A stretch of DNA of 64,000 nt, taken from the NCBI RefSeq assembly GCF_001877035.1, contig NZ_CP015756.1:1665001-1729000 (forward strand), read 5' to 3'. Within the stretch, counting starts at the first letter, position 1; every line of letters begins with the position of its first letter. The stretch is from Clostridium estertheticum subsp. estertheticum (GTDB lineage Bacteria > Bacillota > Clostridia > Clostridiales > Clostridiaceae). A model generated the notes under the pieces. The model was not told the DNA's origin. It searched no databases and saw only the letters and a program-made list of their open reading frames with translations. Made by a program: the position numbers and the translations under genes. Positions 47,473 through 57,279 of the stretch are shown here, one piece after another.

Positions 47473-47993
47473 AAATTAAGATAAAATAGATAAAACAGTA
47501 ACGCAAAAGCCTATATAGCCTTATTTTTGAGGATTTTAGTTTTAAATGTTATTATATATGGTAATATAATAAATATATATAACTATAAAAAAACAAATTG
47601 ATAGGGATGGGATTGAAATTTATACTAAAGTTAGTAGTAGATAATTTTAAATTATTTTTAATTAAACTTTTTGCCAACTAGGGCAACATAACGGAAAACT
47701 GACAATAAAAAAATAGTAAAAGGGATTTCCAAACTAAACTGGGGATCCCTTAAAACATATATTCATAAATACATAACAAGTAAAATAGTAGAACTATTTG
47801 CACAAGAGAGCAAAAAGAATGTTCGAATAAGAGAAATACACAAATTATATTGTGTATTTTTCTTGTTTTTTGCTGTTGATTATTCTTAATAATGGAATAA
47901 AATAAAATATTTTACAAAATAACTTGAAGCTTAATTCCAAAAATGTTAATATAAGGTTATAAAAGGGAAATGTCGATAAATATAGGAGATAAT
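47473..47993. other. Intergenic region before murQ
   Basis: 520 bases without a gene. It contains an imperfect hairpin (AAGGGATTTCC 47720-47730, GGGGATCCCTT 47741-47751) and, at 47779-47804, a 26-base stretch matching the McrB relic at 21833-21858 with one mismatch. The murQ promoter must lie near the right end. Confidence 0.6.
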
Positions 47994-48899
47994 ATGGATA
48001 ATTTAAAATTAAAAAAACTAATCACAGAAAGTAGAAATGAAAATACCATGAACATAGATACGGTTTCAACTTTAGAAATGGTGAAAATAATAAATAATGA
48101 AGATAAAAAGGTAGCAGGGGCTGTGGAAAAGGAACTTCCTAAAATAGCAATAGCCATAGATAGCATAGCCCAAAGAATGCATAAAGGTGGGAGGTTAATT
48201 TACATAGGGGCAGGAACGTCAGGAAGACTTGGTATTTTAGATGCATCGGAATGTCCACCTACCTTTGGGATACCAGAAGAACTGGTACAAGGGATTATAG
48301 CCGGAGGAAAGGAAGCAATCTTTAGAGCAATAGAAGGAGCTGAAGATTCTAAGCAGTTCGCAGAATCAGATTTAAAAAGTAAAGGACTAACCCAGAATGA
48401 TACCGTAGTAGGAATTGCAGCATCAGGCAGAACGCCATATGTAATAGGGGGACTTGAGTATGCAAATGAAATAGGAGCATTAACCATTTCAGTTACTTGT
48501 AATGCTAATTCGCCAGTTTCTGCGGTAGCAAAAATATCAATAGCACCAGTAGTTGGAGCAGAAGTTGTAACAGGTTCCACAAGACTTAAGTCAGGAACGG
48601 CTCAAAAGCTGGTATTAAACATGTTATCAACAGGAGCTATGATAAAGCTAGGCAAAGTATATGGTAATCTTATGGTAGATGTAAAATCAACTAATGAAAA
48701 ATTAACACAGAGGGCTAAATTGATAGTATGCGAGGCAACAGGCATAGATATTGAAGAAGCAACGGAAGTATTAAGCATAACGGATTTTGATGTAAAGCTT
48801 GCAATATTTATGATATTATCAAAACTTAATAAAGAACAGGCAAAAATCAGATTAGATTTAAATAAAGGATATATAGCAAAAGCGTTAAAAAATAATTAG
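47994..48899 (+). CDS. murQ: N-acetylmuramic acid 6-phosphate etherase MurQ
   Basis: 301 residues from ATG 47994, placed seven bases after AGGAG; an upstream ATG at 47970 lacks a suitable site. It contains the SIS fold with [23 protein letters not shown] and [15 protein letters not shown], then [18 protein letters not shown], all diagnostic of MurQ. It removes the lactyl ether from MurNAc-6-P to give GlcNAc-6-P and D-lactate, in the cytosol. It is the first gene of the operon murQ-EIIBC-mupG, 12 bases before the transporter gene. No MurR regulator is visible in the window. Confidence 0.97.
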   Translation: MDNLKLKKLITESRNENTMNIDTVSTLEMVKIINNEDKKVAGAVEKELPKIAIAIDSIAQRMHKGGRLIYIGAGTSGRLGILDASECPPTFGIPEELVQGIIAGGKEAIFRAIEGAEDSKQFAESDLKSKGLTQNDTVVGIAASGRTPYVIGGLEYANEIGALTISVTCNANSPVSAVAKISIAPVVGAEVVTGSTRLKSGTAQKLVLNMLSTGAMIKLGKVYGNLMVDVKSTNEKLTQRAKLIVCEATGIDIEEATEVLSITDFDVKLAIFMILSKLNKEQAKIRLDLNKGYIAKALKNN

Positions 48900-48911
48900 G
48901 GGGAAATTATT

Positions 48912-50273
48912 ATGACAAATAGAGATATAGCTAAAAATTTAGTTGACTTAGTTGGGGGCAAAAGTAATATAATATCTGTTATAAATTGTATGACACGTTG
49001 TAGGCTTAAACTTAAAGATTCTTTAAAGGCAAGAATAGGAGAAATAAAAAAATCAGAAGGAGTTCTTGGGATAGTTGAGACTGATGGGGAGTTACAAGTT
49101 ATTTATGGTCCGGGTAAGGTAAATAAGATAACTGAGGAAGTAAAGAAAATAATTGAAAAAAGTGTACTTTTAGGTGAAGATGCAGTAGCTGAAACTAAGG
49201 GGAGATTAAAACAAAAGAATAATACTAAATTTAAGAATATGCTTAAGAGATTGGGAAGTATTTTTATTCCATTGATACCGTTATTTGTAGCATGCGGACT
49301 GATTCTTGCGGTGAATAATATAGCAGGGGTTTATTTTGGAGTTGAATATAAAACTACAACTGCAGCTAAAATAATAGGACTTATAGGTAATGGTGTATTC
49401 TCAATATTATCAATTTTAGTTGGTGTAAATACAGCTAAGGAATTTGGTTCACAAATGCCAATGATGGGCGGAGTGTTAGGTGGTATTCTATCATCAGCAG
49501 AACTTGCAAAGATAACTCTTTTTGGCAAAGCATTAACCCCAGGACGTGGAGGAATTATTTCAGTAATAATAGTAGTAGTTTTAGCTTGTTTTATTGAAAG
49601 GACTTGTAGAAAATTTGTACCAGATGTATTAGATTTATTCGTTACACCACTTCTTACACTAACGATTTCAGTTTTAGCGGCATTATGCATACTTCAACCA
49701 ATTGGAGGGTTTATTTCTTATAGTATAGGAATAGTTGTAGCAAAAACAATAGCGTCAAATAATATGGTTGTTTCAGTTATTTCGGGAGGGATATCAGGAG
49801 CGTTATTCTTACCACTAGTTATGACAGGAATGCATCAAGCATTAACTCCAATACATGCAGATTTAATAGCTAATGTAGGATTTACAGTATTACTTCCAGT
49901 ACTCGCAACAGCTGGAATGTCGCAGGTAGGGGCTACTATAGCAGTATTAAGAAAAACAAAGAATGAGAGACTTAAGAAAGTAGCTAGGAATGGATTAGTA
50001 CCAGGATTTTTAGGAATAGGGGAACCATTAATATATGGGGTAACATTACCACTTGGAAAGCCATTTCTTGGAGCTTGCCTTGGAGCAGGAGCAGGCGGAG
50101 CGGTTATGGCAATGTTTAAGGTTGGAGCCGTTGCAATAGGCGTATCGGGACTCCCACTCGCATTATTAATTGCAAATGGGAAGATTGGATTATTCTTAAT
50201 AGGTGTAGTGGTATCGTATATAGGTGGATATTTCTTTACTAGTATATTGGGTTTTGAAGATCCGGTGGATTAA
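48912..50273 (+). CDS. murP: PTS MurNAc-type transporter, EIIBC
   Basis: 453 residues. The N-terminal EIIB domain (about 1-90) has phosphorylated Cys in VINCMTRCRLKL. A hydrophobic EIIC domain with about ten membrane segments follows, including the GIGEPLIYGVTLPL loop typical of sugar-binding EIIC proteins. It lacks an EIIA domain, as MurP does, and so needs EIIA from elsewhere. Its place between murQ and a MupG-like gene points to MurNAc or the disaccharide MurNAc-GlcNAc as substrate, delivered as the 6-phosphate. Specificity is inferred from context. RBS AGGGGGAAA. Confidence 0.88.
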   Translation: MTNRDIAKNLVDLVGGKSNIISVINCMTRCRLKLKDSLKARIGEIKKSEGVLGIVETDGELQVIYGPGKVNKITEEVKKIIEKSVLLGEDAVAETKGRLKQKNNTKFKNMLKRLGSIFIPLIPLFVACGLILAVNNIAGVYFGVEYKTTTAAKIIGLIGNGVFSILSILVGVNTAKEFGSQMPMMGGVLGGILSSAELAKITLFGKALTPGRGGIISVIIVVVLACFIERTCRKFVPDVLDLFVTPLLTLTISVLAALCILQPIGGFISYSIGIVVAKTIASNNMVVSVISGGISGALFLPLVMTGMHQALTPIHADLIANVGFTVLLPVLATAGMSQVGATIAVLRKTKNERLKKVARNGLVPGFLGIGEPLIYGVTLPLGKPFLGACLGAGAGGAVMAMFKVGAVAIGVSGLPLALLIANGKIGLFLIGVVVSYIGGYFFTSILGFEDPVD

Positions 50274-50281
50274 TAATTTAG

Positions 50282-50303
50282 AAGAGACCTTCATGGGTCT
50301 CTT
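50282..50303 (+). terminator. Intercistronic hairpin between EIIBC and mupG-like genes
   Basis: AAGAGACC / GGTCTCTT with a six-base loop, then TTTG. It lies inside the operon, so it probably attenuates or stabilises mRNA rather than ending it fully. Confidence 0.65.
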
Positions 50304-50328
50304 TTGATAATTTTAAGGAGAGGTTTTT

Positions 50329-51408
50329 ATGAGTTACGGTATTTCAATTTATTTTGGGCTAGATAATACAAATCAGGAGAATATAAGATTACTAAAGGAG
50401 GCTCATAAGCTTAAATTCATTAGAATATTTACCTCATTTCAGATACCGGAGGCAGATTATAGTATTTTAAAGACTGAGGCACAAGAGTTTTTCAAGTTAG
50501 CTAAAGAATATGATATGGATATAATAAGTGATATATCTCCTAATACTTTTAAACTTTTAGATTTGCATGATATGGATTTGAGTGGACTTAGCGATATGGG
50601 GGTTAAGACTATAAGAATAGATTTTGGGTATAGTGAAGAAGAAATATCTAAGATGACTAATAACCCTTATGGAATTAAAATTCAGTTAAATGCATCAACA
50701 GTAACTGAAGAATTTTTCGAAAAATTAGATATATATTTACCTAACTATAAAAATGTTGATGCACTGCATAATTTTTATCCTAGAGTGGGGACAGGTATTT
50801 CAGAAGAATGTATGAAAGAGAAAAATGCTATATTAAGTAAAAGGAGAATTATGGTTTCAGCTTTTGTACAATCTAATAATAAAAGGAGAGGTCCGCTATT
50901 TGATGGATTACCAACACTCGAGGATCATAGAGGACTCCAGGTACGGGAAGCTGCAAATCATCTGTTTGCCCTTGGAAATCAATCTGTATTTATAGGAGAT
51001 TCACTTCCTAGTAAGGCGGAGTTAGAAGATTTATCTGGATTAAGCTCTGATGTAGTAGAGCTTTTTATTGAATTAAAAGAAAAAGATAATATAACTTTAA
51101 GATTATTAAGTGAAACTTATACCCAAAGGCAAGATGAGGCTCGGGATGTCATAAGAGCTAGCGAAAGCAGATTACTTCTTAATGAAGACAAAATAAAGCC
51201 ATTAAATACAATTGATAAAAAGTATGGAGATATTACTATAGATAACTATAATTACAAAAGATATATGGGTGAATTACAAATATTAAAAGTGGATCAAAAA
51301 GGCGATTATAGGACAAATGTCGTAGCATCTGTTTTAAAAAAGAATATTTATCTATTAAAATATATAAAGGGTGGAAAAAAATTTCACTTTAATATAATAA
51401 ATAACTAA
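50329..51408 (+). CDS. mupG: DUF871 / MupG-like 6-phospho-N-acetylmuramidase
   Basis: 359 residues; starts GISIYFGLDNTNQENI. The N-terminal TIM-barrel part has IRIFTSFQIPE, DIISDISPNTFK, IRIDFGYS and LHNFYPRVGTGIS; the C-terminal part is a small beta domain. DUF871 proteins from Staphylococcus aureus are MupG enzymes that split MurNAc-6-P-GlcNAc, and there the gene also lies with murQ and murP. The same set here makes a full path: uptake, glycosidic cleavage, ether cleavage. RBS AAGGAGAGG. Confidence 0.9.
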   Translation: MSYGISIYFGLDNTNQENIRLLKEAHKLKFIRIFTSFQIPEADYSILKTEAQEFFKLAKEYDMDIISDISPNTFKLLDLHDMDLSGLSDMGVKTIRIDFGYSEEEISKMTNNPYGIKIQLNASTVTEEFFEKLDIYLPNYKNVDALHNFYPRVGTGISEECMKEKNAILSKRRIMVSAFVQSNNKRRGPLFDGLPTLEDHRGLQVREAANHLFALGNQSVFIGDSLPSKAELEDLSGLSSDVVELFIELKEKDNITLRLLSETYTQRQDEARDVIRASESRLLLNEDKIKPLNTIDKKYGDITIDNYNYKRYMGELQILKVDQKGDYRTNVVASVLKKNIYLLKYIKGGKKFHFNIINN

Positions 51409-51461
51409 AATTTAATAGGATAGAATAAAGTAAATTTGCTGTAGAATTTTATTAGTAGTAT

Positions 51462-51489
51462 AAGGGATTTCTAGAAATAGAAATCCCTT
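51462..51489. terminator. Bidirectional terminator
   Basis: A perfect 12-bp stem, AAGGGATTTCTA / TAGAAATCCCTT, around GAAA. It lies between two convergent genes. Confidence 0.8.
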
Positions 51490-51517
51490 AAAACATATCT
51501 AGATTACGGCTTATTTA

Positions 51518-51943
51518 TCATATTTGTTGTTTTAAATCTGTAAATAATTCAAACATAAAATTCTGCTCATTAATAATATGCTTAACTAATTCTTGCCAAG
51601 CATCATTTTCCTTTCCAAAAGCCAGCAATTGAGGATAAAAGGATAGAGCATGAGTATCATGAAGTAAAAATTCATCTATAACTTTTTTAACAGCTAAAAT
51701 ATGAGTGTTATACAACTTAGGATTACTTACTACAACTTTCTTTAAATATATTATGTTATTATATAGTCCTAAAAACATTTTGTGAATATCATCGAGCTGA
51801 TCCTCTGCAACTTTAGGTAGATTTATTTTAGAAAGGTTAGCTACGTTCTTAAGAAAATTTGGATGATCACTTGAAATATGACTCCACAATTGGAGTTCAT
51901 TAAAAACACAAGAGAACTGATTAATATGAGTATGGCAATACAT
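51518..51943 (-). CDS. DUF2935-like helical protein
   Basis: 141 residues, all-alpha, with NELQLWSHISSDHPNFLKN near the start and LLHDTHALSFYPQLL and HIINEQNFMFELF later. The spaced His/Asp/Glu residues recall the DUF2935 four-helix fold found in spore-forming Firmicutes, which may bind metal. Function unknown. RBS AGGAGG before ATG 51943. Confidence 0.65.
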   Translation of the reverse strand: MYCHTHINQFSCVFNELQLWSHISSDHPNFLKNVANLSKINLPKVAEDQLDDIHKMFLGLYNNIIYLKKVVVSNPKLYNTHILAVKKVIDEFLLHDTHALSFYPQLLAFGKENDAWQELVKHIINEQNFMFELFTDLKQQI

Positions 51944-52060
51944 GACTTCCCTCCTGATAAATAGTATACAATATATAATATGTATATTATTTATAATGGT
52001 GCACCTTAATTTGTCTTTAATGAATTATTTTAAATTTGTATCATTACTATATAGTATAAG

Positions 52061-52099
52061 AGCGGCTTTATCCCTTTGATATCTAGGGTTAAAGCCGCT
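52061..52099 (-). terminator. Terminator of the 52193-52591 gene
   Basis: AGCGGCTTTATCCCT pairs with AGGGTTAAAGCCGCT, with one mismatch, around a nine-base loop. Placed downstream of the minus-strand gene. Confidence 0.7.
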
Positions 52100-52192
52100 T
52101 TAGTAGTTTCTATTATCTCTACTGTATACCTTATAGGGACCAGTGCAAGCACAAACACCTTCTTTCTAAGAGTCTTTAAATAGAAGCCTTTT

Positions 52193-52591
52193 TTATATAA
52201 AAAATAAAGGTAAGAATGGGAAAAATGAATACTGATTCTGGTTATAATAAGGGTTATAATTTTGATGTTGATAACCTTGATTAAACCCTTCATTAAAACC
52301 CTGTTGATAAGCGTTCATATGATTATAGTCATTACCTTCATTATATGGATTAAAGTTGTATGCATCTCTTTCCATAGTTTGATCAGGCACTTGTTCTGGT
52401 TGATTTTGCTGATGAGGAATTTGCGGGTCATATGTTACTGGAGTGTAGATTTCATTCATCATTGGATAATCCCATTTTGGCTCTAATTGAGATTGGTTGG
52501 GTTGAGTTTGATCTTCATTAGACATTTGAAGCTGGTCTGGCATATCTTGATTTTCCATATTCTTATCGTATTTCATTTCTCTATAAAACAT
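52193..52591 (-). CDS. Asn/Gln/Tyr-rich low-complexity protein
   Basis: 132 residues, dominated by Asn, Gln, Pro, Tyr and Glu, with a Gly/Asn/Gln/Tyr-rich stretch (QQGFNEGFNQGYQHQ) and a hydrophobic Phe/Pro-rich end (FFPFLPLFFI). No enzyme motif. Such composition occurs in spore-coat and exosporium proteins of Clostridia, but nothing proves that here. Start supported by GGAGG. Confidence 0.65.
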   Translation of the reverse strand: MFYREMKYDKNMENQDMPDQLQMSNEDQTQPNQSQLEPKWDYPMMNEIYTPVTYDPQIPHQQNQPEQVPDQTMERDAYNFNPYNEGNDYNHMNAYQQGFNEGFNQGYQHQNYNPYYNQNQYSFFPFLPLFFI

Positions 52592-52851
52592 TGGAAACCT
52601 CCATTAATTTTACTATCCTAATATAATATGTACTATTTAAAGATGGGTTACAGTAAGAGGTTAAACTGATTTAATTAGTGTTTTATAATTTATTTATCAG
52701 TATAAGTTACTCAGCTATGAGAACGAAAAGATTCATAAAAAAAACAAAAAAGGGAAATAATAATATTTAGTATGGTAGAAATGTTATAATTGTTACTTTT
52801 TATTACATTTATAATATCCGATTTTATACATAAAACTGGAGGAGAGAGTTT

Positions 52852-54027
52852 ATGATTATAATAATTAAAAACGGTGAGGTTTATGCACCTGAATACATAG
52901 GAAAAATGGATATAGTTATTGCTGGAGGTAAAATTGAAGCTATTGCTAAGAGTGTGTCCGTACCACAAGATTTTGCGAAGGTAAGAGTAATTGATGCAGA
53001 AGGTAAACTAGTATTTCCAGGTTTTATTGATGCCCATGTGCATATTACAGGAGGTGGAGGTGAAGGCGGTTTTAAGACTAGAACTCCTGAAATTCAACTT
53101 TCTGATATTATAGCTGGTGGAATTACAACCGTGGTAGGTTGCTTAGGCACTGATGGGGTATGTAGAGATATGAATGGACTTCTTGCTAAGGCAAGAGCAT
53201 TAGACGAGGAAGGCATTAGCACCTATATTTACTCAGGATCCTATCAAATACCTGTAAATACAATTACTAATAGTTGTAGATCTGACATTATGCTTATAGA
53301 TAAGATTATCGGAGTAGGGGAGATAGCTATTTCAGACCACAGGTCATCACAACCGACTTATGAGGATTTTATTAAGGTAGTAGCAGAGGCTAGATTAGGT
53401 GGGCTGCTCTCAGGTAAAGCCGGAATTGTGAATGTACATCTTGGGTATGGAGAACGAAGGTTACAATATTTAGTAAAAATGGTCAAGGAAACTGAAATAC
53501 CAATTAAACAGGTTATACCAACTCATATTAATAGAAGTATTAATTTGTTTGATGCAGGAATAGAATTTGCCAAATTGGGTGGAATTATTGATATGACTAC
53601 TAGCTCTGATCCAGACCATCTAGAGGAAGATGAAGTTAAGGCAAGCAGAGCTCTTAAGATGGCATTAGAAAGAGGAATACCAGTAGAACAAATTCAGTTT
53701 ACTTCTGATGGGCAAGGAAGTATGCCTATTTTTAATAAAAAGAGAGAACTTATAGGACTCGGAATTGGATCTACTAAGTCTTTGTATATAGAGGTTAGAG
53801 ATGCAGTTCTAAAGGACGGTGTAGACCTTGAAGTTGCACTAAAAGTAATTACTTCAAATGTAGCAACTAATTTAAAACTATATAATAAAGGAGTTGTGCA
53901 GGAAGGTAGGGATGCTGACCTTGTATTAGTTAACAAAAATGACCTAAGTATAGAAACTGTATTTGCTAAAGGGGTAGAATTGGTGTCTAAGGGACAGGTA
54001 TTAGTTAAAGGAACATTTGAAAAATAG
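52852..54027 (+). CDS. iadA: Isoaspartyl dipeptidase (beta-aspartyl peptidase)
   Basis: 391 residues, amidohydrolase superfamily. Metal ligands: FIDAHVHITGG (HxH, about 62-64), the LGYGERR region preceded by NVHL, PTHINRS (His) and TSDGQGS (Asp about 285). DHRSSQPT is the substrate loop of IadA. Two-domain layout with flanking beta sandwich (start and end of the chain). It removes isoaspartate dipeptides produced by protein damage. Appears monocistronic. RBS GGAGGAGAG. Confidence 0.95.
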   Translation: MIIIIKNGEVYAPEYIGKMDIVIAGGKIEAIAKSVSVPQDFAKVRVIDAEGKLVFPGFIDAHVHITGGGGEGGFKTRTPEIQLSDIIAGGITTVVGCLGTDGVCRDMNGLLAKARALDEEGISTYIYSGSYQIPVNTITNSCRSDIMLIDKIIGVGEIAISDHRSSQPTYEDFIKVVAEARLGGLLSGKAGIVNVHLGYGERRLQYLVKMVKETEIPIKQVIPTHINRSINLFDAGIEFAKLGGIIDMTTSSDPDHLEEDEVKASRALKMALERGIPVEQIQFTSDGQGSMPIFNKKRELIGLGIGSTKSLYIEVRDAVLKDGVDLEVALKVITSNVATNLKLYNKGVVQEGRDADLVLVNKNDLSIETVFAKGVELVSKGQVLVKGTFEK

Positions 54028-54289
54028 ATTAAGGAATAAAAATGATGGTACATTGTTTTGAATAGTTTCTAAATCAAACATAGTTATAACCTTCTTTTAT
54101 TTTCTATATTTTCACATAGAGTATAACATATTTTGATAGGCTTAAATATTATTAATTATGTTTGTTATGTAATTATGGTATACTTGGTAAGATATTTTAG
54201 ATGAGTATGAAATGCTAAAATAGAAAATGTGGATAACTTTAGATAGATATTTAAAATATACTAAAGAATAGAGAGAAAAGGTGATATAA

Positions 54290-55657
54290 ATGAAAGATTA
54301 TTATGAAATATTAGAACTAACCGCGCTGGCTTCAAACGAAGATATAAAAAAGGCTTACTTTAAGAGCGTGAGAAAATATCCGCCGGATAGATTTGAAGTA
54401 GAATTTATGAATATTAGAAAAGCTTATGAAATTTTAAGTAATGAAAAAACTAGAAAGCAGTATGATTCAATAAATAATTTAGATTCTGATGTGAAAGAAA
54501 ATTATAGCTTAGCAAGAACCTATATGGAAGAAGAAGAATTAAACAAAGCAATTAAAATTCTTCAAAAGATGCAGAAAGAAGATTCGAAATCTCTAATAGT
54601 AAAAGTATTGCTAGCAGAAGTCTATTTAAAAAATAGTAACAGTGGTAAAGCTTTGACAGTATATGAAGAATTAACTTTGGAGGAACCGGAAAACTCAGCA
54701 TTTGCAGGATATCTAGCTAATGCTTATTTAAACAGAGGTTGGCATAAAAAGGCTATTTTAGCCTACAATAAGGCAATAGAACTTGATAGTGACAATATTT
54801 CCTTGTGGCTTGGCTTAAGTGAAGCTTATGTAGAAAGTAATGAATATTTTAATGCTAGAAATGTTTTAGAAAAGGCCTTAGAGGTAGTCACTGATATAAA
54901 GGATAACACAACAATATATCTGGAGCTAATAACTATTGATATGAACTTTGAAATGTTTTCCTCAATACATAAACCTATAGATAAGTTGGCAGAGCTTGCA
55001 ATAAATAATGATGAAATAAAAGAGAATATAACCTCAACATTATCTGAACTAGCATCTTATTTAATGCAAATGGAAAAAATGGAAGATGCTAAAAAGATAA
55101 TAGAGAAGGCAGCAAAGATTTTACCAGAAGATGAAGATGTATTACGGATTAAAAATGAAATTGAAAACTATATGATATATATAGATGATTTTCATAAACT
55201 GGAAGCAAATAAAAAAATAAACCATGAGGTTGTGTCTCTTATTTCTTTCAATGTACTTCCAAATAATGAATTAGGAATGCACGATGAAGAAGAAAAAGAA
55301 GCAATGAATTATTTTCAGGAGTATACCGTATTATATAATTATGATATCTATAAATCTTCTATTAAAAAACTAGAAAAGGATTATCCTCATTTATACGCTT
55401 TGAAGGTAGAGTTCTTTAATAAGTTAACAAATAACATTGAAAGAAAAAAGATGCAAGTGGAGTATAAAAAACACTTGGGTAATTATAAACATATAATAAA
55501 CAAATTTTTTGATGAAGATGATAATGAAGAAAACGAAGAGAGCTTGAAAGATTATGAGCCACAGGAACCTATAGTACGAGAGGAATCTAAAGTTGGTAGA
55601 AATGATCTTTGTCCTTGTGGAAGTGGTAAGAAATATAAGAAATGCTGTGGGAAATAA
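54290..55657 (+). CDS. J-domain / TPR / SEC-C protein with degenerate HPD motif
   Basis: 455 residues. Residues 1-62 are a J-domain ([38 protein letters not shown]), but the essential HPD is PPD (KYPPDRF), so stimulation of Hsp70 is doubtful. Residues ~70-300 are tetratricopeptide repeats ([20 protein letters not shown], abbreviated). The last 22 are a SEC-C zinc motif, [19 protein letters not shown], which binds zinc and often contacts ribosomes or SecB-like partners. A protein-binding adaptor is the likely role. RBS AAAGGTGAT. Confidence 0.9.
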   Translation: MKDYYEILELTALASNEDIKKAYFKSVRKYPPDRFEVEFMNIRKAYEILSNEKTRKQYDSINNLDSDVKENYSLARTYMEEEELNKAIKILQKMQKEDSKSLIVKVLLAEVYLKNSNSGKALTVYEELTLEEPENSAFAGYLANAYLNRGWHKKAILAYNKAIELDSDNISLWLGLSEAYVESNEYFNARNVLEKALEVVTDIKDNTTIYLELITIDMNFEMFSSIHKPIDKLAELAINNDEIKENITSTLSELASYLMQMEKMEDAKKIIEKAAKILPEDEDVLRIKNEIENYMIYIDDFHKLEANKKINHEVVSLISFNVLPNNELGMHDEEEKEAMNYFQEYTVLYNYDIYKSSIKKLEKDYPHLYALKVEFFNKLTNNIERKKMQVEYKKHLGNYKHIINKFFDEDDNEENEESLKDYEPQEPIVREESKVGRNDLCPCGSGKKYKKCCGK

Positions 55658-55716
55658 TGACTTTTATCAGAGTATAGATAAAGTAACCAAGGCTTAGTGA
55701 TAGCAAGGTATAGGAA

Positions 55717-55757
55717 CTATTGAAGTATATATTTTTATATATTTCAGTAGCTTTTTT
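55717..55757 (+). terminator. Intrinsic terminator
   Basis: CTATTGAAGTATATA pairs with TATATATTTCAGTAG, followed by C and six T. It ends the J-domain gene. Confidence 0.8.
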
Positions 55758-55802
55758 GTCGTTAAGTCTAAGTTTATTAAAAGAGATAAGGCAAGCTCTT
55801 AC

Positions 55803-56072
55803 GTGGAATATACACAAAACAATTACGAGGGGTTCATTGATGGGTTAAAGGAGCAAATTGTCACATCACATAATAACTTAATGGGAAAAAGGGTAGTTGT
55901 ATCTTTTGATAATGTGTATTTATCTAAAATAACTAAAGATAGACAAGGAAATTATGATGCTGAACTCCATAAGATAATATGCAGAAATAAAACTAATAGG
56001 GAAATATCGGTGAATGATATAGAGGATATAGTCATTATAGATGAGTGGCATAGTTTAGTTTCAGGATTTTAA
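55803..56072 (+). CDS. Unknown 89-residue protein
   Basis: GTG start with only a weak ribosome site. The sequence is hydrophilic, with a beta-like middle (GKRVVVSFDNVYLSKITKD) and an acidic IEDIVIIDEWH end. No family recognised. The frame is clean and not overlapped by a better one. Confidence 0.5.
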   Translation: MEYTQNNYEGFIDGLKEQIVTSHNNLMGKRVVVSFDNVYLSKITKDRQGNYDAELHKIICRNKTNREISVNDIEDIVIIDEWHSLVSGF

Positions 56073-56124
56073 GATGATAAAATAGAGAATTGCGAGATGA
56101 TTCTAGATAAGAAGCTATGACTAG

Positions 56125-56781
56125 TTAATACTGGCATAGCTTTTTCTCCTTCGATATGTTTCCATTGTTTAAATCTATTAGCATTATATAAAGATTTGCT
56201 CTTAAAGATTTAGGTGGTTTACTAAAGAAAAGGTCAAATTCATTTTCACTCCCAACAGCTACAGATATTTTCGTATCTGGTGTAAGATCAATACAAGCTA
56301 TTTGGCCATAAATATTATAAATTGTTTGAGAGGTAACATGAGGTTTGATTTGAATATACCAGTTAGAATACTCCCAGTTAGTAATTTCAAGCATTAAATT
56401 GGCAGGTCCATTAATGGTTTTATTTAAACTCCATTCAAAATCACGGGTATATAAATCGGATAGAATAACCTTGAAAAAATTCTTTTCTTTTTCTACAGTT
56501 TGGGTCTGTTTTTTTTCTGTAGAGATCCCTTCTGTTTTAGCATCTATGTGTCCAGCGGCTAGCATTAAATCATTATATGTAACTCCGTTGCATGCACCAC
56601 TAGCAAATTTACTAATTGTATCCGGCGACGGAGGTGATTTTACTAACTTTCGAAGTAATCTTGAGATATGAGCTGCACTTATATTTATTGTATTTGCATA
56701 TTGGTTAATTGAGCGATCACCTTTAGCTTTTTCTAATAATATAGCAAATGTAACTAGATCAAAATTGCTGTAGTCAGTCAT
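56125..56781 (-). CDS. Phage-like HTH repressor
   Basis: 218 residues. The N-terminal helix-turn-helix (about 10-75) has AKGDRSINQYANTINISAAHI and SRLLRK. The C-terminal ~110 residues are a beta-rich domain with no protease motif that I can see. It is divergent from a Cro-like gene across ~200 bases carrying two inverted-repeat pairs, the layout of a lysogeny switch. RBS GGAGGTG. Confidence 0.75.
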   Translation of the reverse strand: MTDYSNFDLVTFAILLEKAKGDRSINQYANTINISAAHISRLLRKLVKSPPSPDTISKFASGACNGVTYNDLMLAAGHIDAKTEGISTEKKQTQTVEKEKNFFKVILSDLYTRDFEWSLNKTINGPANLMLEITNWEYSNWYIQIKPHVTSQTIYNIYGQIACIDLTPDTKISVAVGSENEFDLFFSKPPKSLRANLYIMLIDLNNGNISKEKKLCQY

Positions 56782-56815
56782 TTAATCACCTCCTTCGTTA
56801 AATATTATATCATTT

Positions 56816-56936
56816 TTCATTGTTTATAGTCAATATAAAATGGAAAATAATATAATTATTGTAAAAATAGTATTGTAAATATATGCTGCCCGTGATATAT
56901 TAATTACAGATAATGTAATTAATTGTAAACAATGAA
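56816..56936. promoter_or_regulatory. Operator region of the repressor/Cro-like switch
   Basis: TTCATTGTTTA (56816-56826) and its exact inverse TAAACAATGAA (56926-56936) flank the divergent promoters. Inside lies TAATTAC (56901-56907) with GTAATTA (56915-56921), a second perfect pair. These are likely binding sites for the repressor and the small HTH protein. Confidence 0.7.
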
Positions 56937-56980
56937 ATTAAATATAAAAAATACAATTAAATTAGGAGGGGAAGATTTAT

Positions 56981-57229
56981 ATGGGATTAAATAAATTTGC
57001 ATTAAAAAATTTAATGGATGAACGATTTAATAGTAGTTATACAAAGCTTTCTAGGGCTATAGGAGTAGATGTAGCACATGTGTATAGAGTTCTTGCTAAG
57101 AATAATACTCCAGGGATTAAGTTTTTTAATGGGATAATTAAGTGGTGTACAGATAATCAGTTAGATTATAGAGAATATATTTTTTTACCTAAACCATTAA
57201 CTGTAGTTAATAAAATAGCGAAAGTGTAG
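56981..57229 (+). CDS. Small Cro-like HTH protein
   Basis: 82 residues, with SYTKLSRAIGVDVAHVYRVL as the HTH. Divergent from the repressor at 56125 and first of the row leading to the DnaD-like gene, 50 bases ahead of it. RBS AGGAGGGGA. Confidence 0.75.
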   Translation: MGLNKFALKNLMDERFNSSYTKLSRAIGVDVAHVYRVLAKNNTPGIKFFNGIIKWCTDNQLDYREYIFLPKPLTVVNKIAKV

Positions 57230-57279
57230 TAAACAAAAACAGACAAAAATCAATTTTAAAAATCATAGGGGGAATAATA

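Noticed and set aside
48200-48580. Minus-strand open frame inside murQ
   Set aside because: Shadow of murQ, whose motifs are complete on the plus strand.
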